DNA from: Candidatus Cloacimonadota bacterium
GTDB taxonomy: Bacteria; Cloacimonadota; Cloacimonadia; Cloacimonadales; Cloacimonadaceae
Direction: 5' to 3'
Length of the DNA: 13,417 bases
Assembly: GCA_023230025.1 (NCBI GenBank)
Contig: JALNYD010000045.1
Span: 1-13,417, forward strand
Below the pieces are notes generated by a model. The model worked only from the letters and a program-made list of their open reading frames with translations. It was not told the DNA's origin and did not search any database. The first letter of the stretch is position 1. Every line of letters starts with the position of its first letter. Below are positions 1 through 7,050 of this stretch, piece by piece. Made by a program: the position numbers and the translations under genes.

Positions 1-15
1 GGCGTTTCCACATTC

Positions 16-34
16 ATACGCCATGATGGCGTAT
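16..34. repeat. Near-perfect palindrome downstream of the secreted-protein gene
   Basis: ATACGCCAT (16-24) and ATGGCGTAT (26-34) are exact inverted copies around one central base. A second small hairpin, GCAGC-atc-GCTGC (50-62), lies directly after the stop codon of the minus-strand gene. Both are in the 3' flank of that gene and could form RNA hairpins, but neither is followed on the minus strand by a T-run, so a classical intrinsic terminator is not supported. The palindrome could also be a protein site or a 3'-end stabiliser. The window edge hides what lies beyond. Confidence 0.45.
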
Positions 35-62
35 CCACTCTCTACTAACGCAGCATCGCTGC

Positions 63-2222
63 CTATTTCATCAGGATCATCTTGCGGGTTTCGTTGTGAT
101 TCTCAGTGCTCAGGCGGTAGAAATAGATTCCGCTGCTAACGGCATTCCCGCTACTGTCGGTGCCATTCCAGATCAAACTGGTTCTACCGTAAGCGGCGTT
201 ACCATCAAAGAGAGTCTTTACCCGCTGACCTTTAGCATTGTAGATATCCAATCTGGCATTGGCAGCTTTGGGCATGTCAAAGCTGATAGTGGTTTTGGGA
301 TTAAAGGGGTTGGGATAATTCGGATTTAGCATTCTGCTTGCTGCAGGAGTAGCGCTGTCATCGATGATCCCTGTGCTTTTCCCGATCACAAGCTCCATAA
401 ACATCACTTCACCACCATCATTGGTGGGGTGTGCCGGTGGATTTTGAGCATTGGAGCCCCAAGTGAAGTCGTTCAAGAATACGAATCCGATTTTACCGAT
501 TTTCTGACCATGGTCGTCCACGCCCATGAAGATCATTTTATCTGCGGGATACACCCACATAGGTCTAATATTCTCAAATTCAGGAACTTCTACGCTGTTC
601 AACACTATGGGATCGCTCCAGGAATTTCCGCTATCTTGAGAATAGGAAATGTAGATTTCAGGTACCAGTGAAAATTCAGCATAATCAGGATCGCTATTCA
701 CGTTTGCTTCCATGGCTCTGCGGCTATCCTGCCACACTGCTACCAGCTGACCCATCCCATTTGCTTCAGTGATTCTGATGTTGTTGTAGTGAAATATCAT
801 AGCATCTGAATGCAGGGATTCATCCCAATGCGGGAAGGGATAGATTATCTCAGGATTAAGATATTGATTACCATCGTTCCCGGGGAAGTATTCCGGTTCA
901 CCCCAGGGAGCTTCAAGATCCCAGGGAGTCCAGGCTTCATTATGGGTATCAATGAAATCTTTGATTGGATAGATCTCTTTTACAGTAAAATCATTGGTAA
1001 TGGGATTGTAGATTAAGGACTTCACAGAATGGAAATCAGCCCAGAATCCACCGCCAGTGGTGCTCTGTGCCCAGAGACCGGGGAAGATCAATCTGCCAGC
1101 GTCGTCAATAATGCCATTGCGATGGCCAGAGTTTACTACAGACCACACGAGTTCATTATCGGGATATGGCACATCGCCATCACCCACGAAGTATCCGGTG
1201 CCTCCAGGAGTGCCTGCAGGATTCCATGATTGCAGGTGACTGGATCCCATGATGCGGGTCCAGGTTCCTTCGCCGTAGTTGTCACATTTGAAGATGTCCA
1301 CATCTGGTTCTTGAATAGGGGTGCTACCGTCAGCTTCATAGGCAAAGTGGTATCCGGTATAATAAAGATTACCCAGGTCATCGGCGGTAAGCGTTAGAGA
1401 TGGCCGCCGCCATGTCGAATCATGATTCCATTGGTCGAGCTCCGGAATGGTAGTATGATTCCAGACCAGGGGGATGGACGATTCGATCATATCACCATTG
1501 AAATCGGCGAAAACGATATACGCATTCTCGCTGGGGCCGAATGTGTGAGAAACCATATTGCCCATGGCAACATACACTCTTCTCATTCCGGCTACGGGAG
1601 AGGGTCCAATTTTCGCCGTGGGCCAGAGAAATTCGTTATCAGCAGTAGGGTCTCCCACTGGTGGATCAATTGTAATGGGATTGTCGACAATGATTTCCAA
1701 CGGATTGAACAAGCCAGAAATCCCCTCGATAAATGCGTCAGAGGTAAACTGCACCTCATACTCTTCGTCGTCATCGGCATTGCAGTGCCAGGCATACAAG
1801 GCTTTTCCGGTTTCAGGATCCACTGCCAGGGTTGGGAATCCCTCTTCGTTTGCAAACGGCGTGATTTCGTTTATTTGAATCAAATCCCCACTGGTAGTGA
1901 GATGAGCATAAAAAGCGCGACGGGTGCCAGTAGGAGTACGTTTGCCATGAAAGGTGAGGAAGTATCCGGGATAGCTATCGTTCGGAATTAAACGAAGCGG
2001 AGTGCCGTTGTAGCTTCCGATCATATAGTCATAGAAGCTTGTCATCATTGACGTAGGCTCTTTCGTAAAAGTATAGCCTGGTACATTACGAGAGTCAGAG
2101 ACGAGGCGACCCTTGGTCTCCATCTTAATCAGTGTCCTTTCACCAGCAGGCTGCATGGTTTTTGCGCAAACCAAAGCCATCAGAAAAGACATGCAAACAA
2201 CCAGTAATATGCTCTTTTTCAT
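63..2222 (-). CDS. Secreted protein with C-terminal FlgD-like/type IX sorting domain, function unknown
   Basis: A 719-aa protein expected outside the cell or on its surface. The N-terminus is a classic signal peptide: MKKS, then a hydrophobic stretch ending VCA about residue 20. The C-terminal 89 residues begin near residue 631, contain NPNYPNPFNP (633-642) and continue with a beta-rich FlgD/Ig-like fold including LDIYNAKGQRV, GIYFYRL and a basic KMILMK end. This matches the type IX (Por) sorting-domain family. The middle is rich in Trp, Tyr, Asp and Pro and carries one clean Asp-box, SQDSGNSW (528-535), with a degenerate relative (CDNYGEGTW). That suggests a beta-propeller of BNR/sialidase-like fold, but I see no catalytic set and do not assign an enzyme activity. 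The start is fixed by an ideal AAGGAGG about 5 bases upstream. The gene appears monocistronic, with its own promoter in the gap to nifJ. Confidence 0.85.
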   Translation of the reverse strand: MKKSILLVVCMSFLMALVCAKTMQPAGERTLIKMETKGRLVSDSRNVPGYTFTKEPTSMMTSFYDYMIGSYNGTPLRLIPNDSYPGYFLTFHGKRTPTGTRRAFYAHLTTSGDLIQINEITPFANEEGFPTLAVDPETGKALYAWHCNADDDEEYEVQFTSDAFIEGISGLFNPLEIIVDNPITIDPPVGDPTADNEFLWPTAKIGPSPVAGMRRVYVAMGNMVSHTFGPSENAYIVFADFNGDMIESSIPLVWNHTTIPELDQWNHDSTWRRPSLTLTADDLGNLYYTGYHFAYEADGSTPIQEPDVDIFKCDNYGEGTWTRIMGSSHLQSWNPAGTPGGTGYFVGDGDVPYPDNELVWSVVNSGHRNGIIDDAGRLIFPGLWAQSTTGGGFWADFHSVKSLIYNPITNDFTVKEIYPIKDFIDTHNEAWTPWDLEAPWGEPEYFPGNDGNQYLNPEIIYPFPHWDESLHSDAMIFHYNNIRITEANGMGQLVAVWQDSRRAMEANVNSDPDYAEFSLVPEIYISYSQDSGNSWSDPIVLNSVEVPEFENIRPMWVYPADKMIFMGVDDHGQKIGKIGFVFLNDFTWGSNAQNPPAHPTNDGGEVMFMELVIGKSTGIIDDSATPAASRMLNPNYPNPFNPKTTISFDMPKAANARLDIYNAKGQRVKTLFDGNAAYGRTSLIWNGTDSSGNAVSSGIYFYRLSTENHNETRKMILMK

Positions 2223-2268
2223 CGTTCCTCCTTAAAAGATCGTAAAAAAATGGTTGCTCATACAAATT

Positions 2269-2300
2269 CTGACCGATGGTAACTCATTTGCTCCGGTCAG
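2269..2300. promoter_or_regulatory. Inverted repeat in the leader of the secreted-protein gene
   Basis: CTGACCG (2269-2275) and CGGTCAG (2294-2300) are exact inverted copies separated by 18 bases. On the minus strand they would start a few bases after the start site predicted from the upstream extended -10, so they would form a hairpin near the 5' end of the mRNA or an operator overlapping early transcription. The function is inferred from position only. Confidence 0.35.
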
Positions 2301-2312
2301 CTGATGCCAAAC

Positions 2313-2338
2313 ATTATATCATGTGAAAAATCCGTCAA
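2313..2338 (-). promoter_or_regulatory. Putative promoter of the secreted-protein gene
   Basis: Reading the minus strand, TTGACG (2333-2338) is followed 14 bases later by a perfect TATAAT (2313-2318). The -10 is preceded by TG and one base, giving an extended -10 (TGATATAAT). The spacer is shorter than the usual 16-18, so the extended -10 is probably the main determinant. The predicted start would be near 2306, leaving a leader of about 84 bases. Confidence 0.5.
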
Positions 2339-2405
2339 CCTAAATTCCAGTTTCAAGAGCAAATTGCGGATGGAAGCAGAGTCAGAAGCAAAGATTTGCT
2401 CCTGC

Positions 2406-2438
2406 AAAAAAGGGGACGCCGCATTTGGCATCCCCTTT
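2406..2438 (-). terminator. Intrinsic terminator of nifJ
   Basis: On the minus strand AAAGGGGATGCC pairs with GGCGTCCCCTTT across a six-base loop (AAATGC), giving a 12-bp stem with one T:G wobble. The stem runs directly into a T-tract (2406-2411). It begins 19 bases after the nifJ stop codon. Stem strength and T-tract make this a textbook rho-independent terminator, and it separates nifJ from the downstream secreted-protein gene. Confidence 0.9.
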
Positions 2439-2457
2439 ATGGTATTTGGTGTATTGA

Positions 2458-5400
2458 TTATTCGCTAAGTTTCTTGTATTGCTCGTAGCGTTCCTTGAAG
2501 AAAATTGCGGAACACTTTTCAAATTGCTCAGCCCGCTCGGGGAAGATTCTGTGCAAACCGCTATAGCGTCTTTCGGTTTTGATAAAATCTGCAACGCTCA
2601 TACTGGGTTCTTTGCTATCCAGAATCAAAGGATTCTTTCCTTCCAGTTTGCGTTGAGGATTGTAGCGATAGAGCAGCCAGTATCCGGCATCCACGGCAGC
2701 CTTTTCATGCTTCTGACTCATGGACATATCGATGCCATGGTTGATGCAAGGTGCATAGGCAATGACGATCGCCGGGCCGGGATATTCCTCAGCTTCCTTG
2801 ATGGCTTGCAGAGCCTGGTTCTTATTGGCACCCATGGCGATGGCGGCCACATAGACGTAGCCATAACTCATCATCATCATGCCCAGGTCTTTCTTATTGG
2901 TGGTTTTACCGGCTTCGGCAAAACGGGCAATGGAACCCATGGGGGTGGATTTTGAGGCCTGACCACCGGTATTGGAATACACTTCGGTATCCAGTACGAA
3001 GATCTTGATGTTTTGATTTGAGGCCATCACGTGATCAAGACCACCATAACCGATGTCATAGGCCCAGCCGTCACCACCGATAGCCCAGATGGATTTCTGA
3101 ACGAAGTAGTCCTTCAATTCATCCACTCTGCGCAGCAGTTTGGCACAGCCTTCACAAGCCTTTTCAATGGCTCCGGGCAGCATGGTGCGGATCTTTTCGG
3201 CATTGGCCTTGGTTTCAGGATCCACTTTGTCCCAATTTGCCAGGGCATAACCGATGGCTTCCTTGAGGGCGGGATCGATGCCTTTTTCCATCAAAGCTTC
3301 GGCAGCTATTTTCAGTTGTTTACGATGGCTGTTCACTGCCAGACGCATACCGAAACCATATTCGGCGTTATCTTCAAAGAGGCTGTTTGCCCAGGCGGGG
3401 CCTTTGCCATCTTTGTTTTTGGCGTATGGCATGGTGGGGAAGGTGCCACCCCAGATGGAGGAGCAGCCGGTGGCATTAGCGATGATCATGCGATCCCCAA
3501 AGAGCTGAGTGAGCAGCTTGATATAAGGGGTTTCACCGCAACCGGCGCAAGCTCCGGAGAACTCAAGCAAGGGCTGTTTGAACTGGCTTCCCTTCACTGT
3601 GGCTTCTTTGAAGTTACCCAGGACATCGTTGGGAAGCTTCTCGAAGAATTCGTAGTTGGCTTGTTCGCCAGCTTCACGTTCTTCTTCGATCGGGCTCATC
3701 ACGAGGGCTTGTTTCGGGCATTCATTCACGCAGACCCGGCAGCTTTGACAATCATCGATATAAACCTGGATCTTGTATTGATAACCTTCAGCGCCCATTG
3801 CTTTCAGAGTCTTGAAGGAGCCGGGGGCAGCCTTCAGATCTTCTTCTTTGATCAGTTTGGCGCGGATTGCGGCATGGGGGCACACAAAGGAGCATTGGTT
3901 GCATTGGATGCAGTTTTCGGAGATCCATTTGGGTACTGCGGGAGCCACACGGCGTTTCTCCAACTTGGCAGTTCCGCTTTCCACATAGCCATCCAGCGGC
4001 ATCTGGGAAACCTTGATCACATCGCCCTGTTCACGCATGATCGGCTCTATCACGTCTTTGACAAATCCCGTGGAGCCTTCTGGTACAAGTTGCTTGCGGG
4101 GAGTGCATTTGTCTGGAATGGAAGCGGGGACATCAACTTCCACCAGAGCTTCGTTTACTTTATCCACTGCATTCAGATTCATCTTCACGATCTCATCACC
4201 TTTGCGGGCATAAGTCTTTTTGATGGATTCCTTGATCAGTGATATGGCTTCATTGCGGTCCATCACGCCGGAAATCAGGAAGAAAGCGGTCTGCATCACA
4301 GTGTTTACTCTGCCGCCCAGTCCCACTTCTTCAGCTATTTTCAGGCCATCGATATTGAAAAACTTTATCTTATTGGTGATGATGCTTTCCTGCATCTCAC
4401 AGGTGAGGTGGTTGAAGGCTTCGTCACGCTCCCAATTTGAATTGAGCAGGAATACGCCGTTTTCCTTGATACCCGAAAGCAGATCATAACGTCCGATGAA
4501 GGCTTGGTTGTGGCAAGCTACAAAGTCTTCACGGGCAACCAGATATTGGCTGTGGATCGGGGTTTTGCCAAAGCGCAGATGGCTACGGGTGATTCCGCCG
4601 CTCTTTTTACTGTCATATTGGAAATAACCTTGAACGTTCAGGTCTGTATTGTCACCAATGATCTTGATGCTGTTTTTGTTTGCACCAACCGTGCCATCCG
4701 AACCCAGACCCCAGAACTTGCAGGAAATGGTTCCCTGGGGAACGGTGTGGATGATCTCATCCAGGGGTAGAGATAGCTTGCTGACGTCGTCTTCGATGCC
4801 CACGGTAAAGCCATGGAAGCCACCAGCTGCCAGATGCTTGTAGATGGCAAGCACCATTGAGGGAGTGAATTCCTTGCTGGAAAGGCCATAACGTCCACCA
4901 ATGATGGATAGATCACAGCGATCTTTGAGGGCAGAAACTACATCAAGATAAAGGGGTTCGCCAATTGAGCCGGGTTCCTTGGTGCGATCAAGCACGGCTA
5001 TGCGCTTCACACTTTGAGGAACTGCAGCACGGAAAGCATCCACGCTGAAAGGACGATACACACGAACCTTGACCAGACCAAGCTTCATTCCGCGCTCTTT
5101 GTTCAAATACTCAATGGTTTCCTGAACGGTTTCGCAACCGCTACCCATGGCAACAATCACGTCTTCGGCTTCTGGATGACCGACATAATCAAAGAGTTTA
5201 TAATTGCGGCCAAGCTTTGCGCCGACTTCATCCATGATCTGTTGAATGATCGCAGGAGCATTCTGATATTGCAGATTGCTGGTTTCGCGACCTTGGAAAT
5301 AGACATCCGGCCCCTGTTGACCGACCTTCACTCGCGGTGTGTCCGGGGTCAAGGCGCGTTTGCGGAAATCTTCGATCAAAGCTGGATCAATCAGTTCGGC

Positions 5401-5976
5401 CATGGTCTCATAATCCACCACATCCACCTTCTGCAGTTCGTGAGAGGTGCGGAAACCATCAAAGAAGCAGAGGAAAGGAATTGAGGTTTTCAGAGTGGCG
5501 AGCTGGCATACAATCGCCAGATCCATCACTTCCTGGACACTGTTACACGCTACAAGGGCGTAACCAGTATTGCGCGCACTCATCACATCGGAATGATCTC
5601 CAAAGATGGAAAGGGATTGCGCTGCCAGTGAACGGGCGGTTACGTAAAATACTGTGGGGAGCATTTCTCCTGCAATTTTGTGCATATTGGGCAACATCAG
5701 CATCAGACCCTGAGATGCGGTAAAAGTCGTGGTTAAGGCTCCTGCAGAGAGGGCCCCATGCACAGCGCCTGCTGCCCCAGCCTCGGATTGCATTTCCATT
5801 ACATCAACAGTAGTGCCAAAGATGTTTTTGCGGCCTTCGGATGCCCAGGCATCGGAAAGCTCACCCATTCCGGACGAGGGAGTGATGGGATAGATCGCAG
5901 CGACTTCGTTGAAGGCATAGCCCACATGAGCTGCTGCAGTGTTTCCATCCATCGTAGCTTTTCTTTGTTTAGCCAT
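2458..5976 (-). CDS. nifJ: Pyruvate:ferredoxin (flavodoxin) oxidoreductase, single-chain
   Basis: A complete 1172-aa homodimer-type PFOR. It catalyses pyruvate + CoA + oxidised ferredoxin to acetyl-CoA + CO2 + reduced ferredoxin in the cytoplasm, feeding ATP formation and hydrogen or other reductive sinks in anaerobes. The domains appear in the normal order: the N-terminal pyruvate-binding domain with YPITPSS (29-35); the middle domains, with GLGSDGTVGAN at 423-433; two [4Fe-4S] ferredoxin motifs, C689/C692/C695/C699 and C743/C746/C749/C753; and the thiamine diphosphate domain with C810/C813 (CAGCGE), GDG at about 968-970 and the Mg-binding region ending SNTGGQ. Length is normal for the family (about 1170-1230). 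The start is supported by AAGGAG nine bases upstream. It is flanked by its own terminator and a 490-bp non-coding region, so it is probably monocistronic. No frameshift or missing key residue was seen. Confidence 0.97.
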   Translation of the reverse strand: MAKQRKATMDGNTAAAHVGYAFNEVAAIYPITPSSGMGELSDAWASEGRKNIFGTTVDVMEMQSEAGAAGAVHGALSAGALTTTFTASQGLMLMLPNMHKIAGEMLPTVFYVTARSLAAQSLSIFGDHSDVMSARNTGYALVACNSVQEVMDLAIVCQLATLKTSIPFLCFFDGFRTSHELQKVDVVDYETMAELIDPALIEDFRKRALTPDTPRVKVGQQGPDVYFQGRETSNLQYQNAPAIIQQIMDEVGAKLGRNYKLFDYVGHPEAEDVIVAMGSGCETVQETIEYLNKERGMKLGLVKVRVYRPFSVDAFRAAVPQSVKRIAVLDRTKEPGSIGEPLYLDVVSALKDRCDLSIIGGRYGLSSKEFTPSMVLAIYKHLAAGGFHGFTVGIEDDVSKLSLPLDEIIHTVPQGTISCKFWGLGSDGTVGANKNSIKIIGDNTDLNVQGYFQYDSKKSGGITRSHLRFGKTPIHSQYLVAREDFVACHNQAFIGRYDLLSGIKENGVFLLNSNWERDEAFNHLTCEMQESIITNKIKFFNIDGLKIAEEVGLGGRVNTVMQTAFFLISGVMDRNEAISLIKESIKKTYARKGDEIVKMNLNAVDKVNEALVEVDVPASIPDKCTPRKQLVPEGSTGFVKDVIEPIMREQGDVIKVSQMPLDGYVESGTAKLEKRRVAPAVPKWISENCIQCNQCSFVCPHAAIRAKLIKEEDLKAAPGSFKTLKAMGAEGYQYKIQVYIDDCQSCRVCVNECPKQALVMSPIEEEREAGEQANYEFFEKLPNDVLGNFKEATVKGSQFKQPLLEFSGACAGCGETPYIKLLTQLFGDRMIIANATGCSSIWGGTFPTMPYAKNKDGKGPAWANSLFEDNAEYGFGMRLAVNSHRKQLKIAAEALMEKGIDPALKEAIGYALANWDKVDPETKANAEKIRTMLPGAIEKACEGCAKLLRRVDELKDYFVQKSIWAIGGDGWAYDIGYGGLDHVMASNQNIKIFVLDTEVYSNTGGQASKSTPMGSIARFAEAGKTTNKKDLGMMMMSYGYVYVAAIAMGANKNQALQAIKEAEEYPGPAIVIAYAPCINHGIDMSMSQKHEKAAVDAGYWLLYRYNPQRKLEGKNPLILDSKEPSMSVADFIKTERRYSGLHRIFPERAEQFEKCSAIFFKERYEQYKKLSE

Positions 5977-6007
5977 TATGGTAAACTCCTTGTATGCTTT
6001 ATTTTAG

Positions 6008-6058
6008 ATAATATCATTGCATTACAATCATCTGATTTTAGCGGGCACTTTGTGTCAA
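6008..6058 (-). promoter_or_regulatory. Candidate promoter region of nifJ
   Basis: Two alternatives are visible on the minus strand. One is an extended -10, TGATATTAT (6008-6016), about 30 bases before the start codon with no good -35. The other is a perfect TTGACA (6053-6058) followed after 12 bases by TAAAAT (6035-6040), which is a short spacer. I cannot choose between them by eye. The leader would be roughly 25 or 55 bases long. Confidence 0.35.
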
Positions 6059-6112
6059 TGAAAATCGCTAGGGGAAGCCATCCCGCTGTGCTTGAGAAGA
6101 GACAATTGAGAT

Positions 6113-6144
6113 TTGCACACGGATTGCGCGGATTTATGGGATTT
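6113..6144. repeat. Short degenerate GGATT repeats
   Basis: GGATT recurs at 6121, 6130 and 6139, a nine-base period, within text of the type ACGGATTGCGCGGATTT. It resembles, in opposite orientation, the AATCTGCG block at 6394-6434. It lies in the otherwise featureless gap 5977-6466 and translates only as low-complexity peptide, so it is taken as non-coding repeat DNA. Confidence 0.4.
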
Positions 6145-6259
6145 GTAATGGAACTCTGATCTCCATGATCTTGGGGGGGATGATATTGCACGTTATTCGT
6201 ACAGCTTGAGACCTTCGGCATCGGTGGAGTCTGTCCGGTCAGGCTTATATCGTGTTTAG

Positions 6260-6348
6260 TTTGAAATGATATAATCCATACCCAGCCCACCACCCCATGT
6301 TGTTTGGGGGCTGAAGCCCCATGCCCCTTTTGGTTATGTCATTTCAAA
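6260..6348. repeat. 89-bp inverted-repeat element
   Basis: The ends form a 17-base-pair stem, 6260-6276 with 6332-6348. The outer ten pairs are perfect (TTTGAAATGA / TCATTTCAAA) and the inner seven include two G:T wobbles. Inside are CAGCCC/GGGCTG (6283-6288 / 6308-6313) and a compact GGGGCT-ga-AGCCCC hairpin (6307-6320). No flanking target duplication is evident. It could be a small non-autonomous mobile repeat or a structured RNA segment. There is no gene on either side close enough to claim it. Confidence 0.45.
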
Positions 6349-6393
6349 GTGGAAACTGCATTACATCCCTAATCATCAGCTATTGACTATTAG

Positions 6394-6434
6394 AATCTGC
6401 GTTAATCTGCGCATTTTATCTGCGACAATCTGCG
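6394..6434. repeat. Four near-tandem AATCTGCG copies
   Basis: AATCTGCG occurs at 6394, 6404 and 6427, and the variant TATCTGCG at 6417, with spacings of 10, 13 and 10 bases. Degenerate repeats of this look are recalled from intergenic DNA of several phyla; their function is unclear. The block sits about 30 bases from the 3' end of the tRNA cluster. Confidence 0.55.
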
Positions 6435-6466
6435 GGAAATATCAATCTAATTCGAAGGCAAAAAAA

Positions 6467-6542
6467 TGGCATCCCGTAGGGGAATCGAACCCCTGTTGCG
6501 TGACTGAGAATCACGAGTCCTAGGCCACTAGACGAACGGGAC
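6467..6542 (-). tRNA. tRNA-Glu(CUC)
   Basis: A 76-base tRNA with encoded CCA. The anticodon loop TTCTCAG in the stem CGTGA/TCACG gives anticodon CTC, reading GAG. The D-arm, the T-arm (AGGGG TTCGATT CCCCT) and discriminator G73 are standard. The acceptor pairs GTCCCGT with ACGGGAT, so the first pair is G1:U72 rather than G:C. A run of seven T follows the CCA directly (6460-6466 on the minus strand), which probably helps end transcription. It is last in the cluster. Confidence 0.95.
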
Positions 6543-6546
6543 GCAT

Positions 6547-6570
6547 AAAATAAAAGGCGGAAGTGCCGCC
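6547..6570 (-). terminator. Terminator-like hairpin between the two tRNA-Glu genes
   Basis: On the minus strand GGCGG-CACTT-CCGCC (6556-6570) is followed by a T-rich run (TTTTATTTT). It lies between tRNA-Glu(UUC) and tRNA-Glu(CUC). It could terminate or attenuate the cluster, leaving the last tRNA dependent on readthrough, or it may mark a processing site. No convincing separate promoter for the last tRNA is seen. Confidence 0.6.
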
Positions 6571-6597
6571 GAATCTATATCTCAGTGTAGCTAAAAG

Positions 6598-6672
6598 TGG
6601 CGACCCCTAGGGGAATCGAACCCCTCTTGCAAGAATGAAAATCTTGAGTCCTGACCGATAGACGAAGGGGTC
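6598..6672 (-). tRNA. tRNA-Glu(UUC)
   Basis: A 75-base tRNA with encoded CCA. The loop TTTTCAT in the stem CAAGA/TCTTG gives anticodon TTC, reading GAA. The acceptor GACCCCT/AGGGGTC is fully paired and discriminator G73 is present. It follows tRNA-Lys by nine bases and is almost certainly on the same transcript. Confidence 0.96.
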
Positions 6673-6681
6673 GCAAACTTT

Positions 6682-6756
6682 TGGTGATCCAGGGCAGGCT
6701 CGAACTGCCGACTCTCTGCTTAAAAGGCAGATACTCTACCACTGAGTTACTGGACC
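6682..6756 (-). tRNA. tRNA-Lys(UUU)
   Basis: A 75-base tRNA with encoded CCA. The loop CTTTTAA in the stem TCTGC/GCAGA gives anticodon TTT. The acceptor GGTCCAG pairs with CTGGATC with one G:T wobble, and A73 is the discriminator. It is first in the minus-strand cluster, close behind the putative promoter at 6778-6806. Confidence 0.96.
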
Positions 6757-6777
6757 ATTTTTTCACTGTGTTTAGGC

Positions 6778-6806
6778 AAACAATTTGAAAGCCCTTTTTG
6801 TGTCAA
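6778..6806 (-). promoter_or_regulatory. Putative promoter of the tRNA cluster
   Basis: The minus strand has a perfect TTGACA (6801-6806, context TTTCTTGACA). A TTGTTT (6778-6783) lies 17 bases further on as a weak -10. A start about seven bases later would lie roughly 15 bases before the tRNA-Lys 5' end, which is typical for a tRNA operon. Confidence 0.55.
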
Positions 6807-6897
6807 GAAAAAAATAGCTAACTCCTAGTTACCAAAGCCATGATCTTCACTGGGAACAAGGCTTTGAGCCTGATCGTTCACACGAACAGATAGAGTG

Positions 6898-6981
6898 CTC
6901 ATTGATTGCCCTCACGATGCGGTTACCTTGTGGTCACAAAAGTAACGGCAAGGTGACCGCATCGAGACGGTAATAAATGAG
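6898..6981. repeat. Large imperfect hairpin, 33-base arms
   Basis: Arms 6898-6930 and 6949-6981 pair along their full 33 bases with only three mismatches and two G:T wobbles. The inner 16 pairs, starting CGATGCGG and ending against CCGCATCG, have a single wobble. The 18-base loop contains further partial symmetry (GGTCAC with GTGACC of the right arm). No open reading frame or T-run accompanies it. It lies between divergent transcription units, so a terminator role is unlikely. Candidate explanations are a palindromic mobile repeat, a small structured RNA or a protein-bound cruciform. Confidence 0.6.
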
Positions 6982-7044
6982 TGTGATCCGCAAATAATCA
7001 TTCGCAACATAGAAGTTCATCTGGCTTTGTTTCTATCCCTTGTT

Positions 7045-7050
7045 TATAAT
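7045..7050 (+). promoter_or_regulatory. Putative -10 of the antiporter promoter
   Basis: A perfect TATAAT lies 77 bases before the antiporter start codon. The -35 region at the expected distance (about 7022-7028) is a poor match. It lies inside the right-hand GGCTTTG/CAAAGCC inverted pair, which may therefore control it. Confidence 0.4.

Noticed and set aside
1422..1991. A 189-codon plus-strand frame antisense to the secreted protein
   Set aside because: It overlaps a well-supported gene with a signal peptide and sorting domain. The translation looks random and no ribosome site is evident.
3031..4242. A 403-codon open frame on the plus strand inside nifJ
   Set aside because: It is the exact antisense of conserved PFOR domains. 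The translation has no recognisable family and no ribosome site, so it is a codon-bias shadow.
6260..6275. TGATATAAT promoter-like box on the plus strand
   Set aside because: It points toward tRNA genes on the opposite strand with no gene downstream, and it forms part of the inverted-repeat arm, so the match is probably structural.
5976..6293. A 105-codon minus-strand frame upstream of nifJ
   Set aside because: Its translation (for example NPINPRNPC) is simply the short GGATT repeats read as protein, and it abuts the nifJ ribosome site.
6394..6434. CRISPR-like array
   Set aside because: The repeat unit is only eight bases and spacings are 10-13, far too short for a CRISPR repeat-spacer structure, and no cas genes are present.
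6898..6981. Integron attC site as explanation for the long hairpin
   Set aside because: The ends lack the GTT/AAC core sites and there is no integrase or gene-cassette array.
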